Positions 50,054-58,382 of a DNA stretch of 64,000 nt are shown in pieces. The stretch comes from an uncultured Lachnospiraceae bacterium. GTDB lineage: Bacteria > Bacillota > Clostridia > Lachnospirales > Lachnospiraceae. Numbering within the stretch: the first letter of the stretch is position 1; every line of letters starts with the position of its first letter. Position numbers and translations under genes: made by a program. Location of the stretch: contig CAJUHR010000008.1 in assembly GCA_910586255.1 (NCBI GenBank), positions 48,048-112,047 on the forward strand, read 5' to 3'. The notes below the pieces were generated by a model. It worked only from the letters and a program-made list of their open reading frames with translations. It did not search any database and had not been told where the DNA came from.

Positions 50054-50491
50054 ATGTATACAGAAAAAGTCATGGATCATTTTGAGCACCCGAGAAATGT
50101 GGGTGAGATTGAGAATCCCAGCGGCATGGGTACGGTGGGAAACGCCAAGTGCGGAGACATTATGCGGATTTATCTTGATATTGATGAGAACCAGGTGATT
50201 CGGGATGTAAAGTTTAAGACCTTTGGCTGCGGTGCTGCCGTTGCCACCAGCAGCATGGCTACGGAGATGGTCAAGGGAAAAACCGTTCAGGAGGCCATGG
50301 AGGTTACCAACAAGGCCGTGATGGAAGCCCTTGACGGGCTGCCGCCGGTGAAGGTCCATTGCTCTCTGCTGGCAGAGGAGGCGATTCATGCGGCGCTCTG
50401 GGATTACGCCCAGAAAAACGGGATTCAGATAAAAGGATTGGTGCAGCCAAAGAGCGATATCAGTGAGCATGACGAGGACGAGGTGTACTGA
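50054..50491 (+). CDS. nifU: Fe-S cluster scaffold NifU/IscU-like
   Basis: A 145-residue IscU-type scaffold. Three conserved Cys are visible in GNAKCGDIMRIY (about residue 36), KTFGCGAAVATSS (about 61) and VKVHCSLLAEEA (about 104). It assembles Fe-S clusters with sulfur from NifS. ATG 50054 after AGGAGAAAAG; its stop overlaps the mnmA start (TGATG). Confidence 0.94.
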   Translation: MYTEKVMDHFEHPRNVGEIENPSGMGTVGNAKCGDIMRIYLDIDENQVIRDVKFKTFGCGAAVATSSMATEMVKGKTVQEAMEVTNKAVMEALDGLPPVKVHCSLLAEEAIHAALWDYAQKNGIQIKGLVQPKSDISEHDEDEVY

Positions 50492-51564
50492 TGGGCAAAG
50501 TGGTGGTAGGTATGTCAGGCGGCGTGGATTCTTCGGTCGCTGCCTGGCTTTTGCAGCAGCAGGGCCATGATGTGATCGGTGTTACCATGCAGATATGGCA
50601 GGATGAGGAGCCGGAGCAGTTGGAGGAAAATGGCGGCTGTTGCGGCTTAAGGGCTGTGGAGGACGCCCGCAAGGTAGCCGGGAAGCTGGGGATTCCCTAT
50701 TATGTGATGAACTTTAAAAAGGAATTTAAGGAAAAGGTCATGGACTATTTTGTGGAGGAATATGTCTGCGGCAGAACTCCCAACCCTTGTATTGCCTGCA
50801 ACCGGTTCGTGAAATGGGAGGCCCTTTTGACGCGGAGTATGGGGCTGGGGGCGGATTTTATTGCCACAGGTCACTATGCCCGGACAGAACGGCTAAAGAG
50901 CGGGCGGTTTGCCCTGCGGGTGTCGGCCACAGCTGCCAAGGACCAGACCTATGCCTTATACAGCCTTACCCAAGAGCAGCTGTCCCGCACACTGATGCCG
51001 GTGGGCGCTTACACAAAGGAGGAGATCCGGAAGCTGGCACAGCGGCTGGAGCTTCCGGTGGCTCACAAGGCGGACAGCCAGGAGATCTGTTTTATTCCGG
51101 ATCACGATTATGCCGGATTTATCCGCCGGGAGCGGGGACAGGTACCGGGGCCGGGAGATTTTGTGGACACAGAGGGAAATGTGCTGGGCCGGCACAGAGG
51201 GATTATCCATTACACGGTAGGTCAGCGCAAGGGGCTGAACCTTTCTCTGGGAAGGCCGGCATTTGTGGTGGCAATCCGGCCGGATACCAATGAGGTGGTC
51301 ATCGGGACTGGAAAAGAGGTATTTACGGACCGGCTGGTTTGTGATAAACTTAACTGGATGGCCATTGACGGCCTTCACGGACAGGAGCAGCGGGTATTGG
51401 CAAAGATCCGCTACAGCCATAGGGGGGCGTTCTGCCGGATTCGGGAGACAGGAACCGGACAGGTGGAATGTCGCTTTGAGGAGCCTGTCCGGGCGGTGAC
51501 GCCGGGACAGGCTGTGGTGTTCTATGAGGGAGATTATGTGATTGGAGGAGGAACGATCCGGTGA
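50491..51564 (+). CDS. mnmA: tRNA-specific 2-thiouridylase MnmA
   Basis: A 357-residue enzyme. Seen: VGMSGGVDSSVAAWLL (PP-loop), TPNPCIACNRFVKWEAL (first catalytic Cys about 103), GHYARTE, KDQTYALYSLTQEQL, SQEICFIPDHDYAGF (second Cys about 200), and GQRKGLNLSLGRPAFVV. It makes 2-thiouridine at the wobble position of Lys, Glu and Gln tRNAs. It uses sulfur from the NifS encoded two genes upstream. The next gene starts within its last codons. Confidence 0.95.
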   Translation: MGKVVVGMSGGVDSSVAAWLLQQQGHDVIGVTMQIWQDEEPEQLEENGGCCGLRAVEDARKVAGKLGIPYYVMNFKKEFKEKVMDYFVEEYVCGRTPNPCIACNRFVKWEALLTRSMGLGADFIATGHYARTERLKSGRFALRVSATAAKDQTYALYSLTQEQLSRTLMPVGAYTKEEIRKLAQRLELPVAHKADSQEICFIPDHDYAGFIRRERGQVPGPGDFVDTEGNVLGRHRGIIHYTVGQRKGLNLSLGRPAFVVAIRPDTNEVVIGTGKEVFTDRLVCDKLNWMAIDGLHGQEQRVLAKIRYSHRGAFCRIRETGTGQVECRFEEPVRAVTPGQAVVFYEGDYVIGGGTIR

Positions 51565-52892
51565 GAAAAGAGCTGTTCTATAAAAATCATAGAAAAAGGA
51601 TAAGCAAAATATTGGCAGCGGCAGGAGTGTTGGCGGCTTTTTCCCTGCTTGGAACAGGCTGCCAGGGAAAGAAGTATGAAAAAATTGATCTGACCGAGAT
51701 GGAAAACGCCAAAAACCAGGCGGGAAGCACTGCGGACAATCCCGGGGAAGCCGGTGCAGGAGCATCCGGGAGCGCGGAGGGAGCCGGCGCGGAAGCATAC
51801 GGAAATGGAGGGGGAGCAGGCGTCTCCCAGACCGGTCAGCCGGAACCAGGTTTAAGCCCTGTGGAGGCGGAGCTCACACAAGAAACCGCCCCGGAGATGG
51901 AGGCGAGAGATGAGATAGTCTATGTAGATGCCATGGACCTTAATGTGCGGGTGGCCCCCTCATCCGGAGCAGCTGTGGCGGCTACCTTAAACAGGGGAGC
52001 GTCCCTTCGGCGGACCGGCTACAGCCAGGCCTGGAGCCGGGTGATTTATCAGGATAAGGAATACTATGTTTCGTCCCAGTATCTGACCACCACAAAGCCG
52101 ACAGAGGAGACGACCGCGGCGGTGTCCATTTCCTCAGACGCGGATCAGGTAGGACTGAATGCCGAGTGGAAATACGCCGGCTACTCCAAGATAAACTCGG
52201 GCAAGGCGGTCTTGTACCGGGCTCAGGGAGACAACCGCAAGGGCAAGGTGGTCTGTGTCAATGCAGGCCATGGAACCAGCGGAGGAGCCAGCGTAAAAAC
52301 CCAGTGCCATCCTGATGGAACGCCCAAGGTGACAGGGGGAACCACCGCGGCAGGAGCCACCACGGCCGCCGCCATCAGCGGAGGAATGACCTTTTCAGAC
52401 GGAACACCGGAAGCTAAGGTCACTCTGGCAATGGCTAAGGTTTTAAAGGACAAGCTGTTGGCCAGAGGCTTTGATGTGCTGATGATTCGGGAGTCCGATG
52501 ACGTGCAGCTTGACAATATTGCCCGGACGGTTATTGCCAACAATAAGGCGGACTGTCATATTGCCATTCACTATGATTCCACCTCCAAGGATAAGGGCGC
52601 CTTTTATATGAGTGTGCCCAATGTAGCCTCCTACCGGAGCATGGAGCCGGTGGCCTCCTGCTGGCAGCAGCATCATGTCCTGGGAGACAGCCTGATTGCC
52701 GGGCTTCAGGGAGTGGGAGCAAAGATTTTTTCCGGTGGAAAGATGGAGATGGATCTGACACAGACCTCCTATTCCACGATTCCGTCTGTGGACATTGAGC
52801 TGGGAGACAAGGCCTCCGACCATTCGTCTGCCGCTTTGGATAAGCTGGGAAACGGACTGGCGGACGGAGTGGAGATGTTTTTTAAGAATTAA
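51561..52892 (+). CDS. N-acetylmuramoyl-L-alanine amidase lipoprotein with SH3 domain
   Basis: A 443-residue exported protein. N-terminal helix with lipobox LGTGC (Cys about 34), a Gly/Ala/Glu-rich linker to about residue 115, an SH3b-like domain (about 118-180; VDAMDLNVRVAPSSGAAVAA), and Amidase_3 (about 225-443): VVCVNAGHGTSGG (zinc His), IAIHYDSTSKDKG (zinc His), VDIELGDKASD (catalytic Glu). An alanine-rich insert (GTTAAGATTAAAISGG) lies after the first motif. It cuts the amide between MurNAc and L-Ala in peptidoglycan. Start GTG 51561 overlaps the mnmA stop by four bases; co-expression with mnmA seems to be positional. Confidence 0.9.
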   Translation: MRKELFYKNHRKRISKILAAAGVLAAFSLLGTGCQGKKYEKIDLTEMENAKNQAGSTADNPGEAGAGASGSAEGAGAEAYGNGGGAGVSQTGQPEPGLSPVEAELTQETAPEMEARDEIVYVDAMDLNVRVAPSSGAAVAATLNRGASLRRTGYSQAWSRVIYQDKEYYVSSQYLTTTKPTEETTAAVSISSDADQVGLNAEWKYAGYSKINSGKAVLYRAQGDNRKGKVVCVNAGHGTSGGASVKTQCHPDGTPKVTGGTTAAGATTAAAISGGMTFSDGTPEAKVTLAMAKVLKDKLLARGFDVLMIRESDDVQLDNIARTVIANNKADCHIAIHYDSTSKDKGAFYMSVPNVASYRSMEPVASCWQQHHVLGDSLIAGLQGVGAKIFSGGKMEMDLTQTSYSTIPSVDIELGDKASDHSSAALDKLGNGLADGVEMFFKN

Positions 52893-52982
52893 TAAGAGAT
52901 ATGGGCGGCAAAAAATTGTTATGATTCAGCCATAGTGCCAACCCGGCCATGAGTAATCTGTACAAAAATTCAAGCCGCCCCA

Positions 52983-53011
52983 TTTACAATTCTGCAATTA
53001 TCATGTATAAT
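52983..53011 (+). promoter_or_regulatory. Promoter of tRNA-Ser
   Basis: TTTACA (52983-52988), 17-base spacer, TATAAT (53006-53011); the tRNA begins 18 bases later. Confidence 0.8.
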
Positions 53012-53029
53012 GATTCAGTCAGTAATTTT

Positions 53030-53120
53030 GGAGATGTAGCGAAGTGGTCGTAACGCGGCGCACTCGAAATGCGTTTACCGGCTAATTACCGGTACGTGGG
53101 TTCGAATCCCACCGTCTCCG
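53030..53120 (+). tRNA. tRNA-Ser (anticodon CGA)
   Basis: A class II tRNA of 91 bases. Acceptor GGAGATG pairs with CGTCTCC (53113-53119), discriminator G. Anticodon loop CTCGAAA on stem GCGCA/TGCGT gives CGA, reading UCG. The long variable arm TACCGGCTAATTACCGGTA is typical of Ser. The T arm is GTGGGTTCGAATCCCAC. CCA is not encoded. Confidence 0.97.
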
Positions 53121-53159
53121 TTTAGAAATTGTTACGAAATAAATCAGCCGTTTAAGGTG

Positions 53160-53209
53160 AATCCCTAAATACCGGATTTGGTGATCAATGCCGGCTTTTA
53201 GGGATTTTT
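53160..53209 (+). terminator. Terminator of tRNA-Ser, upstream of the cupin gene
   Basis: AATCCCTAAATACCGG pairs with CCGGCTTTTAGGGATT, followed by TTT. It ends 19 bases before the cupin start codon, with only the ribosome site GGAGG between. Confidence 0.8.
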
Positions 53210-53227
53210 AACAGGAGGTAATGAAGG

Positions 53228-53572
53228 ATGGACTATCCCCAAAAGAATCAGAGATGGGTATTTCACGGTGAGACGGAGGGGCAGGCGGCCGGCGAGGGAG
53301 TGGAACGCAGAGTTTTGGCTTACTGTGATGACATGATGTGCGTGGAGAACCGGTTTGTCAAGGGAAGCATCGGAGCCATGCATTCCCATCCTCACACTCA
53401 GATTACCTATGTGGTTTCCGGGGTGTTTGAGTTTACCATTGACGGGGAGGTACACACAGTGAAGGCAGGGGATACCCTGCTAAAGCAGGATGGAGTGATT
53501 CACGGCTGCGTGTGTGTGGAGGACGGGATTTTAGTGGATGTTTTTACACCTATGCGGGAGGATTTTGTGTAG
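53228..53572 (+). CDS. Single-domain cupin, KdgF-like
   Basis: A 114-residue cupin. Metal ligands are in GAMHSHPHTQITYVVSG (His, His, Gln/Glu) and the second motif KQDGVIHGCVC. The pattern HSHPHEQ/TQ is that of KdgF-type proteins that linearise unsaturated uronates, but single cupins have many roles. Start ATG 53228 after AGGAGG. A good terminator lies immediately upstream and one downstream; no separate promoter is seen, so transcription depends on readthrough or an unrecognised start. Confidence 0.7.
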   Translation: MDYPQKNQRWVFHGETEGQAAGEGVERRVLAYCDDMMCVENRFVKGSIGAMHSHPHTQITYVVSGVFEFTIDGEVHTVKAGDTLLKQDGVIHGCVCVEDGILVDVFTPMREDFV

Positions 53573-53587
53573 ACAGATTGAAGGACG

Positions 53588-53630
53588 AAAAAGGCGGCTA
53601 CAGGCCCAAAGGGCAGGTGGCCGCTTTTTT
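53588..53630 (+). terminator. Terminator after the cupin gene
   Basis: AAAAAGGCGGC (53588-53599) pairs with GCCGCTTTTTT with an inner GCCC/GGGC stem. Confidence 0.85.
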
Positions 53631-53782
53631 GCAGGCAATGAGTTGATTCGAGAATAATGGCAATTTCAAGGAACTGTATGGTAATGGGAGGTGTTTTGCA
53701 TGAGCTCTTTTGACAGAGCCTATATGAAAACCGGCACGAGGCAGGTAGTTTATGTGAGAGAATGTTATAACAGGAGAAATCT

Positions 53783-54787
53783 ATGATACGCATTAAAGAC
53801 ATTGCAGACCAGGTAGGGGTAAGCGCCACAACCGTATCCAATGTACTTCACGGGAAGCAGCAGCGGGTATCGCCGGAGACCAGGAGAAAGATTGAGATGG
53901 CTATCCGGGAGATGGGATACGTTCCCAATATGGGGGCGCTGATGCTGGCCAAGGAACAATCCAGCATAATCGGGGTTATTTTGTTTGATAAGGGCAGCAG
54001 GAATGAGCCGACCCTGACGGACCCTTACTATGGCTCTCTGGTAGGATATCTGGAACAGTACATTAGGGATAGGAAGCATTATATGCTGATGCTGACGGTG
54101 TCCAATGTGGAGGAGATCATTCGCCAGGCGAAGGCGTGGAATCTGGATGGCTTAATCGCCTGCAATCTGCAGCCGGATGTTATCCGGCACCTTTATGCGC
54201 TTTATCCGAGTCCATTAGTGTCTCTGGACGCTTATCTGGAAAATAAGGAATCTTATATCAATATAGCGGTTGATGATTTTGGAGGGGGATATCAGATGGG
54301 ACGGTATCTGGCAGCCATGGGGCACCGCAATGTTTTAATGATATCGGATAATGATCAGGGGGTGGACCGTCAGCGGTGGCTGGGTTTAAAAAAGGGGCTG
54401 GAGGAAGCGAAGGTTCCGGTTTCGGACAAACAGCATTTGCTTGTTTCCAATATATCCGGGGAACGGATGGTTCAGTATAAACGGTATAAGGAACTGTTCC
54501 GGAAGCAGACGGCTCTTTTCTTCTCGTCCGATTATTACGCCCTTGAGGCCTGCTCTGCCTTACGGGAGACAGGGTTTCAGATACCGGAAGAATTGTCTCT
54601 GGCGGGATTTGATGATCTGTTTTGTTCCGGTCTTATGACTCCGAAGCTGACAACCATCCGGCAGGATATTGAGCAGAAGGCAAGAATGACGGTGGATGCT
54701 TTGTTTTGTCTGATGGAGGGAGGCGAGAAGAGAGACTGGGTTCTTCCGGTGGAACTGATTCAGAGGGAGTCTGTGAGACGGGTGTGA
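53783..54787 (+). CDS. LacI family transcriptional regulator
   Basis: A 334-residue repressor. HTH residues 1-25 (IRIKDIADQVGVSATTVSNV), hinge with MGYVPNMGALML, and periplasmic-binding-type ligand domain to the end (GVILFDKGS, DGLIACNLQPD, ISDNDQGVDRQRW, LAGFDDLFCSGLMTPKLTTI). It probably represses the neighbouring glucosidase and, before the deletion, a maltodextrin/isomaltose-type ABC importer. A palindromic operator candidate lies 44 bases after its stop. Confidence 0.92.
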   Translation: MIRIKDIADQVGVSATTVSNVLHGKQQRVSPETRRKIEMAIREMGYVPNMGALMLAKEQSSIIGVILFDKGSRNEPTLTDPYYGSLVGYLEQYIRDRKHYMLMLTVSNVEEIIRQAKAWNLDGLIACNLQPDVIRHLYALYPSPLVSLDAYLENKESYINIAVDDFGGGYQMGRYLAAMGHRNVLMISDNDQGVDRQRWLGLKKGLEEAKVPVSDKQHLLVSNISGERMVQYKRYKELFRKQTALFFSSDYYALEACSALRETGFQIPEELSLAGFDDLFCSGLMTPKLTTIRQDIEQKARMTVDALFCLMEGGEKRDWVLPVELIQRESVRRV

Positions 54788-54830
54788 TAAATGAATGACA
54801 GTTCACGGAGTTTTTCTTGTTAGAATTGAC

Positions 54831-54846
54831 GGTTATGCGCAAAACC
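54831..54846 (+). promoter_or_regulatory. LacI-type operator candidate
   Basis: GGTTATGCGCAAAACC is a near-perfect 16-bp palindrome with a central TGCGCA, typical of LacI-family sites, directly downstream of the LacI gene and just before a TTGACA. Confidence 0.5.
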
Positions 54847-54848
54847 AA

Positions 54849-54880
54849 TTGACACAGGCACTTGCCTGTGTTATTTTTTT
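54849..54880 (+). terminator. Terminator (or promoter spacer) after the LacI gene
   Basis: ACACAGGC and GCCTGTGT form a hairpin followed by TATTTTTTT, an intrinsic terminator. The same bases also read as TTGACA, a 17-base palindromic spacer, and TATTTT, so it may alternatively be a repressed promoter. Downstream (54881-54962) nothing is recognised. Confidence 0.6.
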
Positions 54881-54962
54881 GATATAAGTTCTGCGCGAAA
54901 TTGATATAAAGAAAGCAGAATTAAAAGACGGTTTGCTTCATCTTCTTGCTTGGCGTCCTGGA

Positions 54963-55052
54963 ATGCCCTTGTCGCTGATTCCGATTCTGATTTTCTGTCT
55001 GTTCTGTCAGAAGCAGATTCTAAACGGCGTTGCAAACAGCGCGGTAAAGTGA
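54963..55052 (+). pseudogene. Relic of a MalG-type ABC permease (last 29 codons)
   Basis: The frame MPLSLIPILIFCLFCQKQ then ILNGVANSAVK ending in TGA at 55050 matches the C-terminus of MalG-type permeases; the intact permease at 36195 ends LSMIPILILYLTLQKYI and then IGGITSGAVKG. Nothing upstream resembles the rest of a permease or a binding protein. It is followed by a strong hairpin, the old operon terminator. The usual order LacI, binding protein, two permeases, GH13 is therefore reduced by a deletion. Confidence 0.75.
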
Positions 55053-55057
55053 CTGTT

Positions 55058-55091
55058 ACAGGAAGCGACAAATAGCTTTGTCGTTTCCTGT
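55058..55091 (+). terminator. Hairpin after the permease relic
   Basis: ACAGGAAGCGACAAA and TTTGTCGTTTCCTGT pair nearly perfectly around TAGC. The T tract is short, so it may be a stabilising or partial terminator hairpin in the GH13 leader. Confidence 0.6.
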
Positions 55092-55137
55092 CGTTTAAAA
55101 AGTAAGAGGCATATTTTTGTGAAGGAGATAATTTTCA

Positions 55138-56856
55138 ATGGAGAGACAATGGTGGCATAACAAGGTTGCGTATCAGATTTATCCGAAAAGCTTTTATGAT
55201 TCTAATGGGGACGGGATTGGAGATATTCCCGGCATTATGGAAAAATTAGATTATTTAAAGGAGCTGGGAGTGGATATTCTCTGGATTTCTCCGGTGTACC
55301 AGTCGCCGTTGGCGGACCAGGGATATGATATCTCCGATTACTATGAGATTGATCCTCGCTTTGGCACCATGAAGGATATGGAAGCGTTGATTGAGGAGGC
55401 AAAAAAGCGCCAGATGTATATACTGATGGATCTGGTGATCAACCATTGTTCGGATGAACATGTGTGGTTTCAGAAGGCCATGGCGGATCCGGAGGGGGAG
55501 TACGGGAACTTCTTTTACCTGGCAGATCAGAAGGCCGGGAGGCCGTGCAACTGGCGTTCCTATTTTGGAGGATCTGTGTGGGAACCGCTGCCGGGTACGG
55601 ATAAACAGTACCTTCATATGTTTCACAAAAAGCAGCCGGATTTGAACTGGGAAAATCCCAGGGTGCGGCAGGAAATCTATAAGATGATCAACTTTTGGCT
55701 GGAAAAGGGCGTGGCCGGATTCCGCCTGGACGCTATCATCAATATCAAAAAGGCCTTGCCGGTAAAGGACTATCCGGCAGACCGGCCGGACGGCTTAGCG
55801 GACGCGTCAGTGATGCTGGCCCATGCGGAGGGAATCGGCGCGTTTTTGAAGGAAATGAAAGAGGAAACCTTCAAGAAGCACCATGCCTTCACTGTGGGAG
55901 AGGTATTTAATGATAAGCCGGAGGAGTTGGCCGCTTTTATCGGGGACGAAGGATATTTTTCCAGCATGTTTGATTTTCGCGAGACGGTCATGGGCAGCAG
56001 CCCGAAAGGATGGTATGACAACCGGCCGGTGACAGGGGAGGAGTATAAGGCAGCGTGCTTTGAGTCTCAGGAGAGAAGCGCCGGGATAGGATTCTACTCC
56101 AATATCATTGAGAATCATGACGAACCCAGGGGAGTCAGCCATTATCTGCCAGAGGGACAGGTGTGCCAGGCGTCAAAGAAAATGCTGGCCGGACTGTATT
56201 TTATGCTGCGGGGCATTCCTTTTATCTATCAGGGGCAGGAAATCGGCATGGAGAATGTGGACTTTACGTCCATTGACCAGGTGGATGACATATCCTCAAA
56301 AGCAGAATACAAGGCGGCCCTGGAGGCAGGGGTTTCGGAGAAAAAGGCAATGGAGGCGGTGAAGCGCTACAGCCGTGACAATGCCAGAACGCCTATGCAG
56401 TGGAGCAGGCAAAGTCACGGAGGATTTACAAAAGGGACGCCGTGGATCCGGGAAAATCCCAACTATCTTCAGATTAATGTGGAGGAGCAGCGGGAACGGA
56501 AGGATTCTGTCTTTCAGTTCTACCGCGGCCTGATTGCCCTGCGCAAGAACCCGGAATATGAGGACAGCCTGATTTATGGGGCTTGCATTCCCTGGCTGAG
56601 GAAGCAGAAGAATCTGATGGCGTATCTGCGCAAGGGTGATTCACAGACCCTGCTGGTGATGGGAAATTTTCAGGAAACGCCCCAGAGGGTGAAGCTTCCG
56701 GGTGCGTATGGAAAGGTGCTGATCAATAATCTGGATTGCCTGGACGGGGAGGCAGACGGCGAGGTTTGCCTGAGAGGATGGCAGTTTGTGGTTTTGGAGA
56801 TGAGGCAGCCTTTTTTCCAGAGCGTACCTTTCGGAACCCCACCCCATGAAAAGTAA
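55138..56856 (+). CDS. GH13 alpha-glucosidase (oligo-1,6-glucosidase type)
   Basis: A 572-residue cytosolic GH13_31-type enzyme. Seen: WWHNKVAYQIYPKSF (residues 5-19), LVINHCSDEH (region I), nucleophile GFRLDAIINI (about Asp 199), acid GEVFND (about Glu 259), NHDEPRG (region IV; the family usually has NHDQPR), and DNARTPMQWS. It hydrolyses terminal alpha-1,6 or alpha-1,4 links of short glucans. Start ATG 55138 after GAAGGAG. Without its own importer (see relic at 54963) it must depend on substrate delivered by another system. Confidence 0.9.
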   Translation: MERQWWHNKVAYQIYPKSFYDSNGDGIGDIPGIMEKLDYLKELGVDILWISPVYQSPLADQGYDISDYYEIDPRFGTMKDMEALIEEAKKRQMYILMDLVINHCSDEHVWFQKAMADPEGEYGNFFYLADQKAGRPCNWRSYFGGSVWEPLPGTDKQYLHMFHKKQPDLNWENPRVRQEIYKMINFWLEKGVAGFRLDAIINIKKALPVKDYPADRPDGLADASVMLAHAEGIGAFLKEMKEETFKKHHAFTVGEVFNDKPEELAAFIGDEGYFSSMFDFRETVMGSSPKGWYDNRPVTGEEYKAACFESQERSAGIGFYSNIIENHDEPRGVSHYLPEGQVCQASKKMLAGLYFMLRGIPFIYQGQEIGMENVDFTSIDQVDDISSKAEYKAALEAGVSEKKAMEAVKRYSRDNARTPMQWSRQSHGGFTKGTPWIRENPNYLQINVEEQRERKDSVFQFYRGLIALRKNPEYEDSLIYGACIPWLRKQKNLMAYLRKGDSQTLLVMGNFQETPQRVKLPGAYGKVLINNLDCLDGEADGEVCLRGWQFVVLEMRQPFFQSVPFGTPPHEK

Positions 56857-56892
56857 TAAAGTTGAACTGCAAGGTTACTTAAAAGTGCCTAC

Positions 56893-56921
56893 TTTACGGT
56901 TCCTTCCATCTAAGGTATGAT
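56893..56921 (+). promoter_or_regulatory. Promoter of the sulfatase-like gene
   Basis: TTTACG (56893-56898), 17-base spacer, TATGAT (56916-56921). Confidence 0.6.
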
Positions 56922-56999
56922 ATATCTGTAAGTCAGGTCCCCTGAGGGAAAGCCAGAACAGGAAGGAGATATTTTCAGATTTTAAGGAGGATGGATGTA

Positions 57000-58310
57000 A
57001 TGACAGGTGAGCAGAGGCTGAAAGCATTTACAGAGACAAGCTATAAGAAAACATTGACAAAGGTAAACCATCATATTTATCATTTTCTGGGATATGGGAT
57101 CAGCAATTCCATAGCGGTTATTGGGGATACGTCTGTGATCCTGATTGACGCTCTGGATTGTCCGGACTATGCCAGAGAGTTAAAGAGAGAGCTGGCAGAG
57201 CTGACGGATAAGCCGGTGAAAACAATTATCTATACCCATGGACATCCTGACCATCGGGGCGGGGCAGGGGCTTTCAGGGACACTGTGGAGGAGGTCATTG
57301 CTTTTGCACCGGCAAAGCCGATGTTACAATACTATGACCGTTTGAATCATGTATTGAATCAGAGAGGAACGTATCAGTTTGGCTATGAACTGACCGATGA
57401 GGAAGCCATCAGTGAGGGAATCGGTATCCGTGAGGGAATCGCAGTAGGAAAAGGGGGATTTGACCCCATTCCGCCCACGATTCTTTACAGGGAGAAAGCG
57501 GTGGAGCGGGTCATTGACGGGGTGAAGCTAAAAATGGTCAGCGCGCCTGGGGAGACGGACGATCAGATTTTTGTGTGGCTGGAGAATGACAGGGTGATCT
57601 GTACCGGCGACAATTACTACGGATGTTGGCCGAATCTTTACGCCATCCGGGGAACTCAGTACCGGGATATTGCCGCCTGGGTGGAGACATTGGATGCAAT
57701 CCTTTCTTATGAGGCGGAGGCACTGCTTCTAGGGCATACCAGGCCATTGGTCGGGAGAGAGCTGGTAAGAGAACAGATAAAGACTTTCCGGGACGCCATA
57801 GAATATGTGCTTTTGGAAACCTTGGACTGTATGGACAAGGGAATGACCATGAGTGAAACGGTGGAGCGGGTAAAGCTTCCGAAAAAATATCAGGACAAGG
57901 ATTATCTGGGAGAGTATTACGGCACTGTGGAATGGTCGGTGAAAGGCATTTACTGCGGGTATGTAGGATGGTTTGACGGAAATGCCGCTAACCTGATGCC
58001 GGTCAGTGACAGGGAGTACCAGGCAGTGCTGCGGGATCTGATTGGGACGGAGAAGCTGATGGAGAAGATCCGGACATGCATAGAGACAGAGCAGTACCAG
58101 CTGGCGCTGCAGCTGTTGGAGATAGCAGGCAACGAGAAGGCAGGAGGTGGAGAGCAGGCTGCTTGTAACGCGGGTAAAAAACAGGCGGAAGACCGGGAGC
58201 AGACGGAATGCAGAAAGCTGAAAAAAGAAGCTCTTCTTGGACGGGCGAGGCAGATGACCTCCGCCAATGCAAGGCATTATCTGATTGCAAGCGCAAAAAA
58301 TCTGGGATAA
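57000..58310 (+). CDS. Metallo-beta-lactamase fold protein, linear alkylsulfatase type
   Basis: A 436-residue protein. Metal motif THGHPDHRGGAGAF (HxHxDH, about residues 78-91), a second ligand region VICTGDNYYGCWPN and LLLGHTRPLVG, then an alkylsulfatase dimerisation-type helical domain (SETVERVKLPKKYQDKDYLG...YYGTVEWSVKGIYCGYVGWF) and a C-terminal tail. Members cleave alkyl sulfate esters with inversion. A charged, cysteine-bearing stretch at about residues 378-412 looks like an insert in that tail. ATG 57000 is chosen since AAGGAGG ends nine bases before it; ATG 56991 directly abuts it. No signal peptide, so it is cytosolic. Confidence 0.8.
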   Translation: MTGEQRLKAFTETSYKKTLTKVNHHIYHFLGYGISNSIAVIGDTSVILIDALDCPDYARELKRELAELTDKPVKTIIYTHGHPDHRGGAGAFRDTVEEVIAFAPAKPMLQYYDRLNHVLNQRGTYQFGYELTDEEAISEGIGIREGIAVGKGGFDPIPPTILYREKAVERVIDGVKLKMVSAPGETDDQIFVWLENDRVICTGDNYYGCWPNLYAIRGTQYRDIAAWVETLDAILSYEAEALLLGHTRPLVGRELVREQIKTFRDAIEYVLLETLDCMDKGMTMSETVERVKLPKKYQDKDYLGEYYGTVEWSVKGIYCGYVGWFDGNAANLMPVSDREYQAVLRDLIGTEKLMEKIRTCIETEQYQLALQLLEIAGNEKAGGGEQAACNAGKKQAEDREQTECRKLKKEALLGRARQMTSANARHYLIASAKNLG

Positions 58311-58351
58311 GTCACAGGGGAGTTGTTTTATTATATCCGTAAAGAAAAATG

Positions 58352-58382
58352 GGGGCAGCCGAAATGGCTGCCCTTCATTTTA
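58352..58382. terminator. Bidirectional terminator
   Basis: GGGGCAGCC and GGCTGCCC form the stem around GAAAT, with TTCATTTT on the plus strand and an A-rich flank for the minus-strand gene. Confidence 0.75.

Noticed and set aside
48824..50470. Long open frame on the minus strand opposite nifS and nifU (548 codons)
   Set aside because: It lies entirely antisense to two well-conserved genes, has His/Leu-rich composition typical of antisense frames in this genome, and has no family motif.
54871..55071. Minus-strand frame of 66 codons between LacI and GH13
   Set aside because: It is antisense to the MalG relic and its terminator and shows no family motif.
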